From the NCBI GenBank assembly GCA_023228995.1, contig JALOAD010000051.1:1-23267 (forward strand): a stretch of DNA of 23,267 nucleotides, in the 5' to 3' direction. The number at the start of each line of letters is the position of its first letter. Position 1 is the stretch's first letter. The notes below the pieces were generated by a model. That model searched no databases and was not told the DNA's origin. It was given only the letters and a program-made list of their open reading frames with translations. The DNA is from Candidatus Muiribacterium halophilum (GTDB lineage Bacteria > Muiribacteriota > Muiribacteriia > Muiribacteriales > Muiribacteriaceae). Below, piece by piece: positions 1 through 7,508 of this stretch. A program made the position numbers and the translations under genes.

Positions 1-80
1 AATTCTTAGATGATATAGGAAACCCAAAAACCAGAGAAGAACTCATAGAGTTATTAAAAAATGATTATGAAATACGATGA
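1..80 (+). CDS. LRR-array protein, 3' end only
   Basis: The window opens inside another member of the LRR family. Reading from base 3, the last 25 codons encode the shared C-terminal helix, ending REELIELLKNDYEIR and TGA at 78-80. The start and all LRR modules lie upstream of the window. The TGA overlaps the ATG of the next gene (ATGA, 77-80), as at every other array junction, so the array continues upstream. Identification rests on near-identity to the ends of the ten following genes. Confidence 0.93.
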   Translation, partial: FLDDIGNPKTREELIELLKNDYEIR

Positions 81-877
81 AATACATAAGGACATTTAAT
101 GAATCTATAAATAGGTCAGATATTGATTCTATTTGTGAAATATATAATATAAAAAACTACATAATTAATGAAGATGGTTCCATTGATGTAGATGGTGATG
201 TTGATTTATATAATAAAAAATTAAAAGCATTACCTTTGAAATTTAGAAATGTTATTGGTAATTTTTATTGTAGTTATAGTCAATTAATATCCTTAGAGGG
301 TAGTCCTCAGAGTGTGGGTAAGAATTTTTCTTGTTATAAATGCCAATTAATCACCTTAGAGGGTGCTCCACATACTATAGGTGGGGATTTTAATTGTAGT
401 GTTAATAAATTAACATCCTTAGAGGGTGCTCCTAAAAGTATAGGTGGTGATTTTTATTGTGGTTATAATCAATTAACATCCTTAGAAGGTGCTCCTCAAA
501 ATATAAGTGGGATTTTTAATTGTAGTGACAATCAGTTAACAACCTTAGATGGTGGTCCTAAAAGAGTAGGTGATGTATTTTTGTGTGATTCTAATAATCT
601 TAAAAATATAGATTATTTACCTAAATATTATAAAGAATTAAGTATAAGAAATAATCCAATTTCTAAAATAATAGATTTATTTACAGCATCTAATGAATAT
701 GGAAGGATATCTAATAAAGAAGATAAAGATTTAATTATGGATTTTACATATAGAGAAATGATACAACAAGATAAATTATTAGCGAATAGATTAGTAGAAT
801 TCTTAGATGATATAGGAAACCAAAAATCCAGAGAAGAACTCATAGAGTTATTAAAAAATGATTATGAAATACGATGA
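77..877 (+). CDS. Modular LRR protein, 5 modules
   Basis: 266 residues. The N-terminal cap (1-69) holds a short tag MKYIRTFNES, a conserved stretch SIDVDGDVDL (35-44) and a half repeat LPLKF (52-56). Five 21-residue modules occupy 70-174; each has the pattern LTSLxGxP, then (V/I)GGxFxCxxN, which fits the bacterial LRR consensus with F, C, N and the next L as core positions. Residues 175-266 form a last partial repeat (LKNIDYLP) and a charged helical tail. No signal peptide or membrane segment is visible, so an intracellular or virion location is likely. The start overlaps the previous stop by four bases, implying translational coupling. Its second module (CYKCQ, then LITLEGAPHTIG) recurs in the genes at 4988 and 7505. 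Biochemical function is unknown; protein binding is the usual role of LRRs. Confidence 0.9.
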   Translation: MKYIRTFNESINRSDIDSICEIYNIKNYIINEDGSIDVDGDVDLYNKKLKALPLKFRNVIGNFYCSYSQLISLEGSPQSVGKNFSCYKCQLITLEGAPHTIGGDFNCSVNKLTSLEGAPKSIGGDFYCGYNQLTSLEGAPQNISGIFNCSDNQLTTLDGGPKRVGDVFLCDSNNLKNIDYLPKYYKELSIRNNPISKIIDLFTASNEYGRISNKEDKDLIMDFTYREMIQQDKLLANRLVEFLDDIGNQKSREELIELLKNDYEIR

Positions 878-1674
878 AATATATAAGGACATTTAATGAA
901 AATATAAATAGTTCTGAAATCGAAGCTATTTGTGAAAAATATAATATAAAAAACTACATAATTAATGAAGAAGGTTCTATTGATGTAGATGGAAATGTTG
1001 ATTTGTATAAAAAAAAATTAAAAGTATTACCTTTGAAATTTAGAAAGGTTAGTGGTGATTTTGAGTGTAGAGATAATCAATTAATATCTTTGGTGGGTTG
1101 TCCTCAAAGTGTAGGTGGGGATTTTTATTGTATTTATAATCAATTAATATCCTTAGAAGGTGCTCCTCAAAGTATAGGTGGGGATTTTTATTGTAGTAGT
1201 AATCAATTAATATCCTTAGAGGGTGCTCCCCAAAGAGTAGGTGGTGATTTTGAATGTGGTAGTAATAAATTAACCACCTTAGAAGGTGCTCCTCAAAGAG
1301 TAGGTGGTGATTTTTCTTGTAGTAGTAATCAGTTAACAACCTTAGAAGGTGCTCCTAAAAGAGTAGGTGATGCATTTTGGTGTTATTCTAATAATCTTAA
1401 AAATATTGATTATTTACCAAAATATTATAAAGAATTAAGTATAAGTCATAATCCAATTTCTAAAATAATAGATTTATTTACTAAACCTGATGAATATGGT
1501 CTGATATCTAATAGAGAAGATAATGAATTAATTATGGATTTTATAGATAGAGAAATGATACAACAAGATATACTATTAGTTAATAGGTTAGTAGAATTCT
1601 TAGATGATATAGGAAAACCAAAAACCAGAGAAGAACTCATAGAGTTATTAAAAAATAATTATACAATACGATGA
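874..1674 (+). CDS. Modular LRR protein, 5 modules
   Basis: 266 residues, the same length as its upstream neighbour but with different modules. The first uses LISLVGCP, a V/C variant also found in the genes at 4128, 6582 and 22798; the next two are LISLEGAP and the last two LTTLEGAP. The final module ends FWCYSNN, the usual form of the fixed terminal module. The tag is MKYIRTFNEN and the tail carries TKPDEYG instead of TASNEYG, so the tails are mosaic too. The tail ends NNYTIR rather than NDYEIR. The start is fixed by the ATGA overlap at 874-877. Function unknown. Confidence 0.9.
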   Translation: MKYIRTFNENINSSEIEAICEKYNIKNYIINEEGSIDVDGNVDLYKKKLKVLPLKFRKVSGDFECRDNQLISLVGCPQSVGGDFYCIYNQLISLEGAPQSIGGDFYCSSNQLISLEGAPQRVGGDFECGSNKLTTLEGAPQRVGGDFSCSSNQLTTLEGAPKRVGDAFWCYSNNLKNIDYLPKYYKELSISHNPISKIIDLFTKPDEYGLISNREDNELIMDFIDREMIQQDILLVNRLVEFLDDIGKPKTREELIELLKNNYTIR

Positions 1675-2411
1675 AATACTTAAAAAATTTTAATGAAAAT
1701 ATAAATAGTTCTGAAATCGAAGCTATTTGTGAAAAATATAATATAACTAATTATACTATAAATGACGATGGTTCTATTGATGTAGATGGAGATGTTAACT
1801 TAAAAAGAAAATATTTAAGAGTGTTACCATTAAAATTTAGAAAGGTTAGTGGTGATTTTGAGTGTAGTAGTAATCAATTAATATCCTTAGAGGGTACTCC
1901 TAAAAGTGTAGGTGGGAATTTTTATTGTAGTAGCAATCAGTTAACAACCTTAGAGGGTGCTCCCCAAAGAGTAGGTGGGGTTTTTTCTTGTAGTAGTAAT
2001 CAATTAACATCCTTAGAGGGTGCTCCTCAAAGTGTAGGTGGTGAATTTTCTTGTAGTAGTAATCAATTAACGTCCTTAGAGGGTGGTCCTAAAAGAGTAG
2101 GTAGTATATTTTGGTGTTATTCTAATAATCTTAAAAATATAGATTATTTACCAAAATATTATAAAGAATTAGATATATCTAATAATCCAATTACTAAAAT
2201 AATAAAGTTATTTACAACATCTAATGGAATAGGAATGATATATGATAATAGAGAAAATAAAGATTTAATTATGGATTTTATAGATAGAGAAATGATACAA
2301 CAAGATATACTATTAGTTAATAGGTTAGTAGAATTCTTAGATGATATAGGAAACCAAAAATCCAGAGAAGAACTCATAGAGTTATTAAAAAATGATTATG
2401 AAATACGATGA
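1671..2411 (+). CDS. Modular LRR protein, 4 modules
   Basis: 246 residues: 69-residue cap, four modules (70-153) and a 93-residue tail. The one residue above an exact module multiple comes from a local change in the tail (YDNRENKDL where most copies have SNREDKDL). The tag is MKYLKNFNEN, the second major tag version. Three consecutive module ends are CSSNQ, so this copy is unusually homogeneous, as expected after recent module duplication. The cap has a private stretch (NLKRKYLRVLPLKF). Start chosen at the ATGA overlap. Function unknown. Confidence 0.9.
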   Translation: MKYLKNFNENINSSEIEAICEKYNITNYTINDDGSIDVDGDVNLKRKYLRVLPLKFRKVSGDFECSSNQLISLEGTPKSVGGNFYCSSNQLTTLEGAPQRVGGVFSCSSNQLTSLEGAPQSVGGEFSCSSNQLTSLEGGPKRVGSIFWCYSNNLKNIDYLPKYYKELDISNNPITKIIKLFTTSNGIGMIYDNRENKDLIMDFIDREMIQQDILLVNRLVEFLDDIGNQKSREELIELLKNDYEIR

Positions 2412-3208
2412 AATATATAAGGACATTTAATGAATCTACAAACACATCAGAAATTGAAGCTATTTGTGAAAAATATAATATAAAAAACTACATAATTAAT
2501 GAAGATGATTCTATTGATGTAGATGGAAATGTTGATTTATATAAACAAAAATTAAAAGTATTACCTTTAAAATTTAGAAAGGTTAGTGGGAATTTTGATT
2601 GTGGTTATAATAAACTAACATCATTAAAAGGTAGTCCTCAAAGTATAGGTGGTTATTTTGAATGTAATAATAATCAATTAATATCCTTAGAAGGTGCTCC
2701 TCAAAGTATAGGTGGGAATTTTTATTGTAGTTTTAATAAACTAATATCATTAAAAGGTAGTCCTCAAAGTATAAGTGGTTATTTTGAATGTAATGATAAT
2801 CAATTAACAACCTTAGAGGGTGCTCCACAAAAAGTAGGTGGTTTTTTTGATTGTAGTGGTAATAACTTAACAAGCTTAGAGGGTGCTCCTAAAAGAGTAG
2901 GTGGTTTATTTTTGTGTTATTCTAATAATCTTAAAAATATAGATTATTTATCAAAATATTATAAAGAATTATTTATACATAATAATCCAATTTCTAAAAT
3001 ATTAGATTTATTTACTAAACCTGATGGATATGGTCGGATATCTAATAGAGAAGATAAAGATTTAATTATGGATTTTATAGATGCAGAAATTATCCAACAA
3101 GATAAATTATTGGTAAATAGATTAGTAGAATTCTTACATGATGTAGGAAAACCAAAAACCAGAGAAGAACTCATAGAGTTATTAAAAAATAATTATGAAA
3201 TACGATGA
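2408..3208 (+). CDS. Modular LRR protein, 5 modules, internal two-module repeat
   Basis: 266 residues, five modules. Modules 1 and 3 are near copies (LTSLKGSPQSIGGYFECN and LISLKGSPQSISGYFECN), and the DNA repeats with a period of 126 bp starting at 2615 and 2741, so a two-module unit has been copied. The cap-module 1 junction (2579-2659) is identical in DNA to 6145-6225 in the two-module gene starting at 5974. The tag is MKYIRTFNES followed by TNTSEIEAI, a version shared with the genes at 6582 and 7505. The tail has DAEIIQQD where most copies have DREIIQQD. Function unknown. Confidence 0.9.
   Translation: MKYIRTFNESTNTSEIEAICEKYNIKNYIINEDDSIDVDGNVDLYKQKLKVLPLKFRKVSGNFDCGYNKLTSLKGSPQSIGGYFECNNNQLISLEGAPQSIGGNFYCSFNKLISLKGSPQSISGYFECNDNQLTTLEGAPQKVGGFFDCSGNNLTSLEGAPKRVGGLFLCYSNNLKNIDYLSKYYKELFIHNNPISKILDLFTKPDGYGRISNREDKDLIMDFIDAEIIQQDKLLVNRLVEFLHDVGKPKTREELIELLKNNYEIR
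2615..2866 (+). repeat. 126-bp two-module direct repeat inside one LRR gene
   Basis: Two tandem units start at 2615 (ctaacatcattaaaag) and 2741 (ctaatatcattaaaag), a period of 126 bp, which is two 63-bp modules. The second unit matches closely through its first module (to about 2800) and less well afterwards. It indicates copying in a two-module step within the gene starting at 2408. Confidence 0.7.
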
Positions 3209-4131
3209 AATACTTAAAAATGTTTAATGAAAATATAAATAGTTCTGAAATCGAAGCTATTTGTAAAAAATATAATATAACTAATTATACTATAAATGAT
3301 GATGGTTCTATTGATGTAGATGGTGATGTTTATTTAAGTCATAAAAAATTAAAAGTATTACCTTTGAAATTTAGAAAGGTTAGTGGTGATTTTGAGTGTA
3401 TTTTTAATAAACTAACATCATTAAAAGGTACTCCTAAAAGTGTAGGTGGTGATTTTGAATGTAATGATAATCAATTAACATCCTTAGAAGGTGCTCCACA
3501 AAGAGTTGGTGGGAATTTTGAATGTAATTATAATCAATTAACATCCTTAGAGGGTGCTCCTCAAAGTATAGGTGGGAATTTCCATTGTAGTTTTAATAAA
3601 TTAACATCATTAGAGGGTGGTCCTCAAAGAGTAGGTGGGGATTTTTCTTGTATTTCTAATCATTTAACATATTTAGAGGGTGGTCCTCAAAATGTAGGTG
3701 GTTATTTTTCTTGTAGTGGTAATCAATTAACAACCTTAGAGGGTGCTCCACAAAGAGTAGGTGGTTTTTTTGATTGTAGTGGTAATCAGTTAACAACCTT
3801 AGAAGGTGGTCATAAAAGAGTAAGTGGTATATTTTGGTGTGATTCTAATAATCTTAAAAATATTGATTATTTACCTAAAATTTATAAGAAATTAGGTATT
3901 AACGGAAATCCAATTTCTAAAATATTAGATTTATTTACTAAACTTGATGAATATGGTCTGGTATCTAATAGAGAAGATAAAGATTTAATTATGGATTTTA
4001 TAGATAGAGAAATTATCCAACAAGATAAATTATTGGTAAATAGATTAGTAGAATTCTTATATGATATAGATAAACCAAAATCTAAAGAAGAACTAATAAA
4101 GTTATTAAAAAATGATTATGAAATACGATGA
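3205..4131 (+). CDS. Modular LRR protein, 7 modules
   Basis: 308 residues: cap 1-69, seven modules 70-216, tail 217-308. The tag is MKYLKMFNEN. The cap uses VYLSHKKLKVLPLKF, shared with the partial gene at the right edge of the window (22798), which links the two arrays. Module 4 (FSCISNH followed by LTYLEGGP) resembles modules in the genes at 4128 and 4988. The terminal module is irregular: LTTLEGGHKRVSG, with H replacing the conserved P. Its tail also diverges (KIYKKLGINGNP). Started at the ATGA overlap. Function unknown. Confidence 0.9.
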   Translation: MKYLKMFNENINSSEIEAICKKYNITNYTINDDGSIDVDGDVYLSHKKLKVLPLKFRKVSGDFECIFNKLTSLKGTPKSVGGDFECNDNQLTSLEGAPQRVGGNFECNYNQLTSLEGAPQSIGGNFHCSFNKLTSLEGGPQRVGGDFSCISNHLTYLEGGPQNVGGYFSCSGNQLTTLEGAPQRVGGFFDCSGNQLTTLEGGHKRVSGIFWCDSNNLKNIDYLPKIYKKLGINGNPISKILDLFTKLDEYGLVSNREDKDLIMDFIDREIIQQDKLLVNRLVEFLYDIDKPKSKEELIKLLKNDYEIR

Positions 4132-4991
4132 AATACTTAAAAAATTTTAATGAAAATATAAATAGATCAGAAATTGAAGCTATTTGTAAAAAATATAATA
4201 TAAAAAACTACATAATTAATGATGATGATACAATTGATGTAGATGGTGATGTTTATTTATATAATAAAAAATTAAAAGTATTACCTTTGAAATTTAGAAA
4301 TGTTAATGGTTCTTTTAATTGTGGTTTTAACGAATTAACCTCCTTAGAAGGTGCTCCACAAAGAGTAGGTGGGGATTTTTCTTGTATTTCTAATCATTTA
4401 ACATCTTTAGAGGGTGGTCCTCAAAGTATAGGTGGTTTTTTTGATTGTAGAAATAATAAATTAACTTCTTTGGTGGGTTGTCCTCAAAGTATAGGTGGTG
4501 GCTTTTATTGTAAAGATAATCAATTAACATCTTTGATGGGTTGTCCTCAAAGTGTAGGTGGTGATTTTTCTTGTTATGATAATCAATTAACATCCTTAGA
4601 GGGTGCTCCTCAAAGTGTAGGTGGTGATTTTTCTTGTAGTAGTAATCAGTTAATATCCTTAGAAGGTGCTCCTAAAAGAGTAGGTGATGTATTTTGGTGT
4701 TATTCTAATAATCTTAAAAATATTGATTATTTACCTAAATATTATAAAGAATTAAGTATAAGAGATAATCCAATTTATAAAATAATAAAGTTATTTACAA
4801 CATCTAATGATTATGGAAGGATATCTAATAGAGAAGATAAAGAATTAATTGTGGATTTTATAGATAGAGAAATGATACAACAGGATATACTATTAGTTAA
4901 TAGGTTAGTAGAATTTTTAGATGATATAGGAAAACCAAAATCCAGGGAAGAACTAATAGAGTTATTAAAAAATGATTATGAATTACGATGA
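4128..4991 (+). CDS. Modular LRR protein, 6 modules
   Basis: 287 residues with six modules at 70-195. Consecutive modules 3 and 4 use LTSLVGCP and LTSLMGCP, placing an extra cysteine in the loop in addition to the ladder cysteine of each repeat. The LMGC form is otherwise found only in the gene at 4988. The tag is MKYLKNFNEN followed by INRSEIEAI. The tail ends NDYELR instead of NDYEIR. An ATGA overlap joins it to both neighbours. Function unknown. Confidence 0.9.
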   Translation: MKYLKNFNENINRSEIEAICKKYNIKNYIINDDDTIDVDGDVYLYNKKLKVLPLKFRNVNGSFNCGFNELTSLEGAPQRVGGDFSCISNHLTSLEGGPQSIGGFFDCRNNKLTSLVGCPQSIGGGFYCKDNQLTSLMGCPQSVGGDFSCYDNQLTSLEGAPQSVGGDFSCSSNQLISLEGAPKRVGDVFWCYSNNLKNIDYLPKYYKELSIRDNPIYKIIKLFTTSNDYGRISNREDKELIVDFIDREMIQQDILLVNRLVEFLDDIGKPKSREELIELLKNDYELR

Positions 4992-5977
4992 AATACTTAA
5001 AAAATTTTAATGAAAATATAAATAGTTCTGAAATCGAAGCTATTTGTGAAAAATATAATATTAAAAACTATATAATTAATGAAGATGATTCTATTGATGT
5101 AGATGGTGATGTTTATTTATATAATAAAAAATTAAAAGTATTACCTTTGAAATTTAGAAAGGTTAGTGGTGATTTTGAGTGTAGTTTTAATGAACTAACA
5201 TCATTAAAAGGTAGTCCTCAAACTGTAGGTGGGGATTTTGAATGTAGTGATAATCAATTAACAAGCTTAGAAGGGGGACCTCAAATTGTAGGTGGTAATT
5301 TTTATTGTTATAAATGTCAATTAATCACCTTAGAGGGTGCTCCACATACTATAGGTGAGAATTTTGATTGTAATAATAATCAATTAACATCCTTAGTGGG
5401 TACTCCTCAAAGTATAGGTGGGGATTTTTCTTGTATTTCTAATCATTTAACATCTTTAGAGGGTGGTCCTCAAAATATAGGTTGGGATTTTGATTGTAGA
5501 GATAATCAATTAACATCTTTGATGGGTTGTCTTCAAAGTATAGGTGGGTATTTTTATTGTAGTTATAATCAATTAACATCCTTAGAGGGTGCTCCACATA
5601 CTATAGGTGGTGATTTTGATTGTAGTGATAATAAATTAACCTCCTTAGAGGGTGCTCCTAAAAAAGTAGGTGGTGTATTTTGGTGTTATTCTAATAAACT
5701 TAAAAATATAGATTATTTACCAAAATATTATAAAAAATTAAGTATATTTAATAATCCAATTTATAAAATAATAGATTTATTTACAACATCTAATGAATAT
5801 GGAAGGATATCTAATAGAGAAGATAAAGATTTAATTATGGATTTTATAGATAGAGAAATTATACAACAAGATAAATTATTAATAAATAGATTAGTAGAAT
5901 TCTCACATGATATAGGAAAACCAAAATCTAAAGAAGAACTAATAGAGTTATTAAAAAATGATTATGAAATACGATGA
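4988..5977 (+). CDS. Modular LRR protein, 8 modules (longest copy)
   Basis: 329 residues, the longest complete member, with eight modules at 70-237. Module 2 ends CYKCQ and module 3 begins LITLEGAPHTIG, a rare pair shared with the genes at 77 and 7505. Module 7 carries a second HTIG variant. Module 5 has GWDF where GGDF is usual, and module 6 has CLQ where CPQ is usual. The terminal module ends CYSNK instead of CYSNN. The gene lies directly upstream of the shortest array member, so neighbouring copies differ by six modules. Function unknown. Confidence 0.9.
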   Translation: MKYLKNFNENINSSEIEAICEKYNIKNYIINEDDSIDVDGDVYLYNKKLKVLPLKFRKVSGDFECSFNELTSLKGSPQTVGGDFECSDNQLTSLEGGPQIVGGNFYCYKCQLITLEGAPHTIGENFDCNNNQLTSLVGTPQSIGGDFSCISNHLTSLEGGPQNIGWDFDCRDNQLTSLMGCLQSIGGYFYCSYNQLTSLEGAPHTIGGDFDCSDNKLTSLEGAPKKVGGVFWCYSNKLKNIDYLPKYYKKLSIFNNPIYKIIDLFTTSNEYGRISNREDKDLIMDFIDREIIQQDKLLINRLVEFSHDIGKPKSKEELIELLKNDYEIR

Positions 5978-6585
5978 AATACTTAAAAAATTTTAATGAA
6001 AATATAAATAGTTCTGAAATCAAAGCTATTTGTAAAAAATATAATATAAAAAACTATACTATAAATGATGATGGTTCTATTGATGTAGATGGTGAAGTTG
6101 ATTTATATAATAAAAAATTAAAAGCATTACCTTTGAAATTTAGAAAGGTTAGTGGGAATTTTGATTGTGGTTATAATAAACTAACATCATTAAAAGGTAG
6201 TCCTCAAAGTATAGGTGGTTATTTTTCTTGTTGTGATAATCAATTAACTTCTTTAGTAGGTGCTCCTAAAAGAGTAGGTGGTATATTTTGGTGTAATTCT
6301 AATAATCTTAAAAATATAGATTATTTACCAAAATATTATAAAGAATTAAGTATAAGTCATAATCCAATTACTAAAATAATAAAGTTAATTACAACATCTA
6401 ATGTTTATGGATGGATAACTAATAGAGAAGATAAAGATTTAATTATGGATTTTATAGATAGAGAAATTATACAACAAGATAAATTATTAGTTAATAGGTT
6501 AGTGGAATTCTTAGATGATATAGGAAAACCAAAATCCAGAGAAGAACTCATAGAGTTATTAAAAAATGATTATGAAATACGATGA
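5974..6585 (+). CDS. Modular LRR protein, 2 modules (shortest tagged copy)
   Basis: 203 residues: cap 1-69, only two modules (70-111), tail 112-203. The cap and tail are intact and the reading frame is clean, so it looks like a functional short form rather than a decayed gene. The first module and its flank are identical over 81 bp to part of the gene at 2408, which fits formation by module deletion or gene conversion. With only two modules plus half repeats at each end, the solenoid would be very small. Function unknown. Confidence 0.9.
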   Translation: MKYLKNFNENINSSEIKAICKKYNIKNYTINDDGSIDVDGEVDLYNKKLKALPLKFRKVSGNFDCGYNKLTSLKGSPQSIGGYFSCCDNQLTSLVGAPKRVGGIFWCNSNNLKNIDYLPKYYKELSISHNPITKIIKLITTSNVYGWITNREDKDLIMDFIDREIIQQDKLLVNRLVEFLDDIGKPKSREELIELLKNDYEIR

Positions 6586-7508
6586 AATATATAAAAACAT
6601 TTAATGAATCTACAAACACATCAGAAATTGAAGCTATTTGTAAAAAATATAATATAACTGATTATATTATAAATGATGATGGTTCTATTGATGTAGATGG
6701 TGAAGTTGATTTATTTAATAAAAAATTAAAAATATTACCTTTGAAATTTAGAAAGGTTAGTGGTGATTTTGAGTGTAGTAATAATCAATTAACATCCTTA
6801 GAGGGTAGTCCTCAGAGTGTAGGTGGGAGGTTTTATTGTAGTAGTAATCAATTAACAACCTTAGAGGGTGCTCCTCAAAGTATAGGTGGGGATTTTTATT
6901 GTATTTCTAATCAATTAACATCCTTAGAAGGTGCTCCTCAAAGAGTAGGTGGTAATTTTTATTGTAATAGTAATCAATTAACAACCTTAGAAGGTGCTCC
7001 TAAAAGTGTAGGTGGGGATTTTTATTGTAGAGATAATAAATTAACTTCTTTGGTGGGTTGTCCTCAAAGTATAGGTGGTAATTTTTATTGTGTTGTTAAT
7101 CAATTAACATCCTTAGAAGGTGCTCCTCGGAGTGTAGGTGGTTTTTTTAATTGTAGTGGTAATCAGTTAACAACCTTAGAAGGTATTCCTCAAAGAGTGG
7201 GAAAATATTTTTCTTGTTATAATAATAAACTTAAAAATATAGATTATTTACCAAAATATTATAGAGAATTATATATAGGAGATAATCCAATTTCTAAAAT
7301 ATTAGATTTATTTACTAAACCTGAAGAATATGGTCGGATATCTAATAGAGAAGATAAAGATTTAATATTGGATTTTATAGATAGAGAAATTATCCAACAA
7401 GATAAATTATTAGCGAATAGATTAGTAGAATTCTTATATGATATAGATAAACCAAAAACCAGAGAAGAACTCATAGAGTTATTAAAAAATGATTATGAAA
7501 TACGATGA
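6582..7508 (+). CDS. Modular LRR protein, 7 modules
   Basis: 308 residues, seven modules at 70-216. The tag is MKYIKTFNES followed by TNTSEIEAI. The terminal module departs from the family: IPQRVGKYFSCYNNK replaces the usual PKRVG and FWC version, so this protein has an internal-type module in the capping position. Module 6 has a rare RSVGG. The tail reads RELYIGDNP and carries TKPEEYG. An ATGA overlap joins it on both sides. Function unknown. Confidence 0.9.
   Translation: MKYIKTFNESTNTSEIEAICKKYNITDYIINDDGSIDVDGEVDLFNKKLKILPLKFRKVSGDFECSNNQLTSLEGSPQSVGGRFYCSSNQLTTLEGAPQSIGGDFYCISNQLTSLEGAPQRVGGNFYCNSNQLTTLEGAPKSVGGDFYCRDNKLTSLVGCPQSIGGNFYCVVNQLTSLEGAPRSVGGFFNCSGNQLTTLEGIPQRVGKYFSCYNNKLKNIDYLPKYYRELYIGDNPISKILDLFTKPEEYGRISNREDKDLILDFIDREIIQQDKLLANRLVEFLYDIDKPKTREELIELLKNDYEIR

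Noticed and set aside
1049-1339. Antisense frames over the LRR genes (for example 1049-1339, 4390-4593, 7680-7862)
   Set aside because: They read as histidine-, tyrosine- and leucine-rich repeats created by the complementary strand of the 63-bp modules; none has its own start signals.
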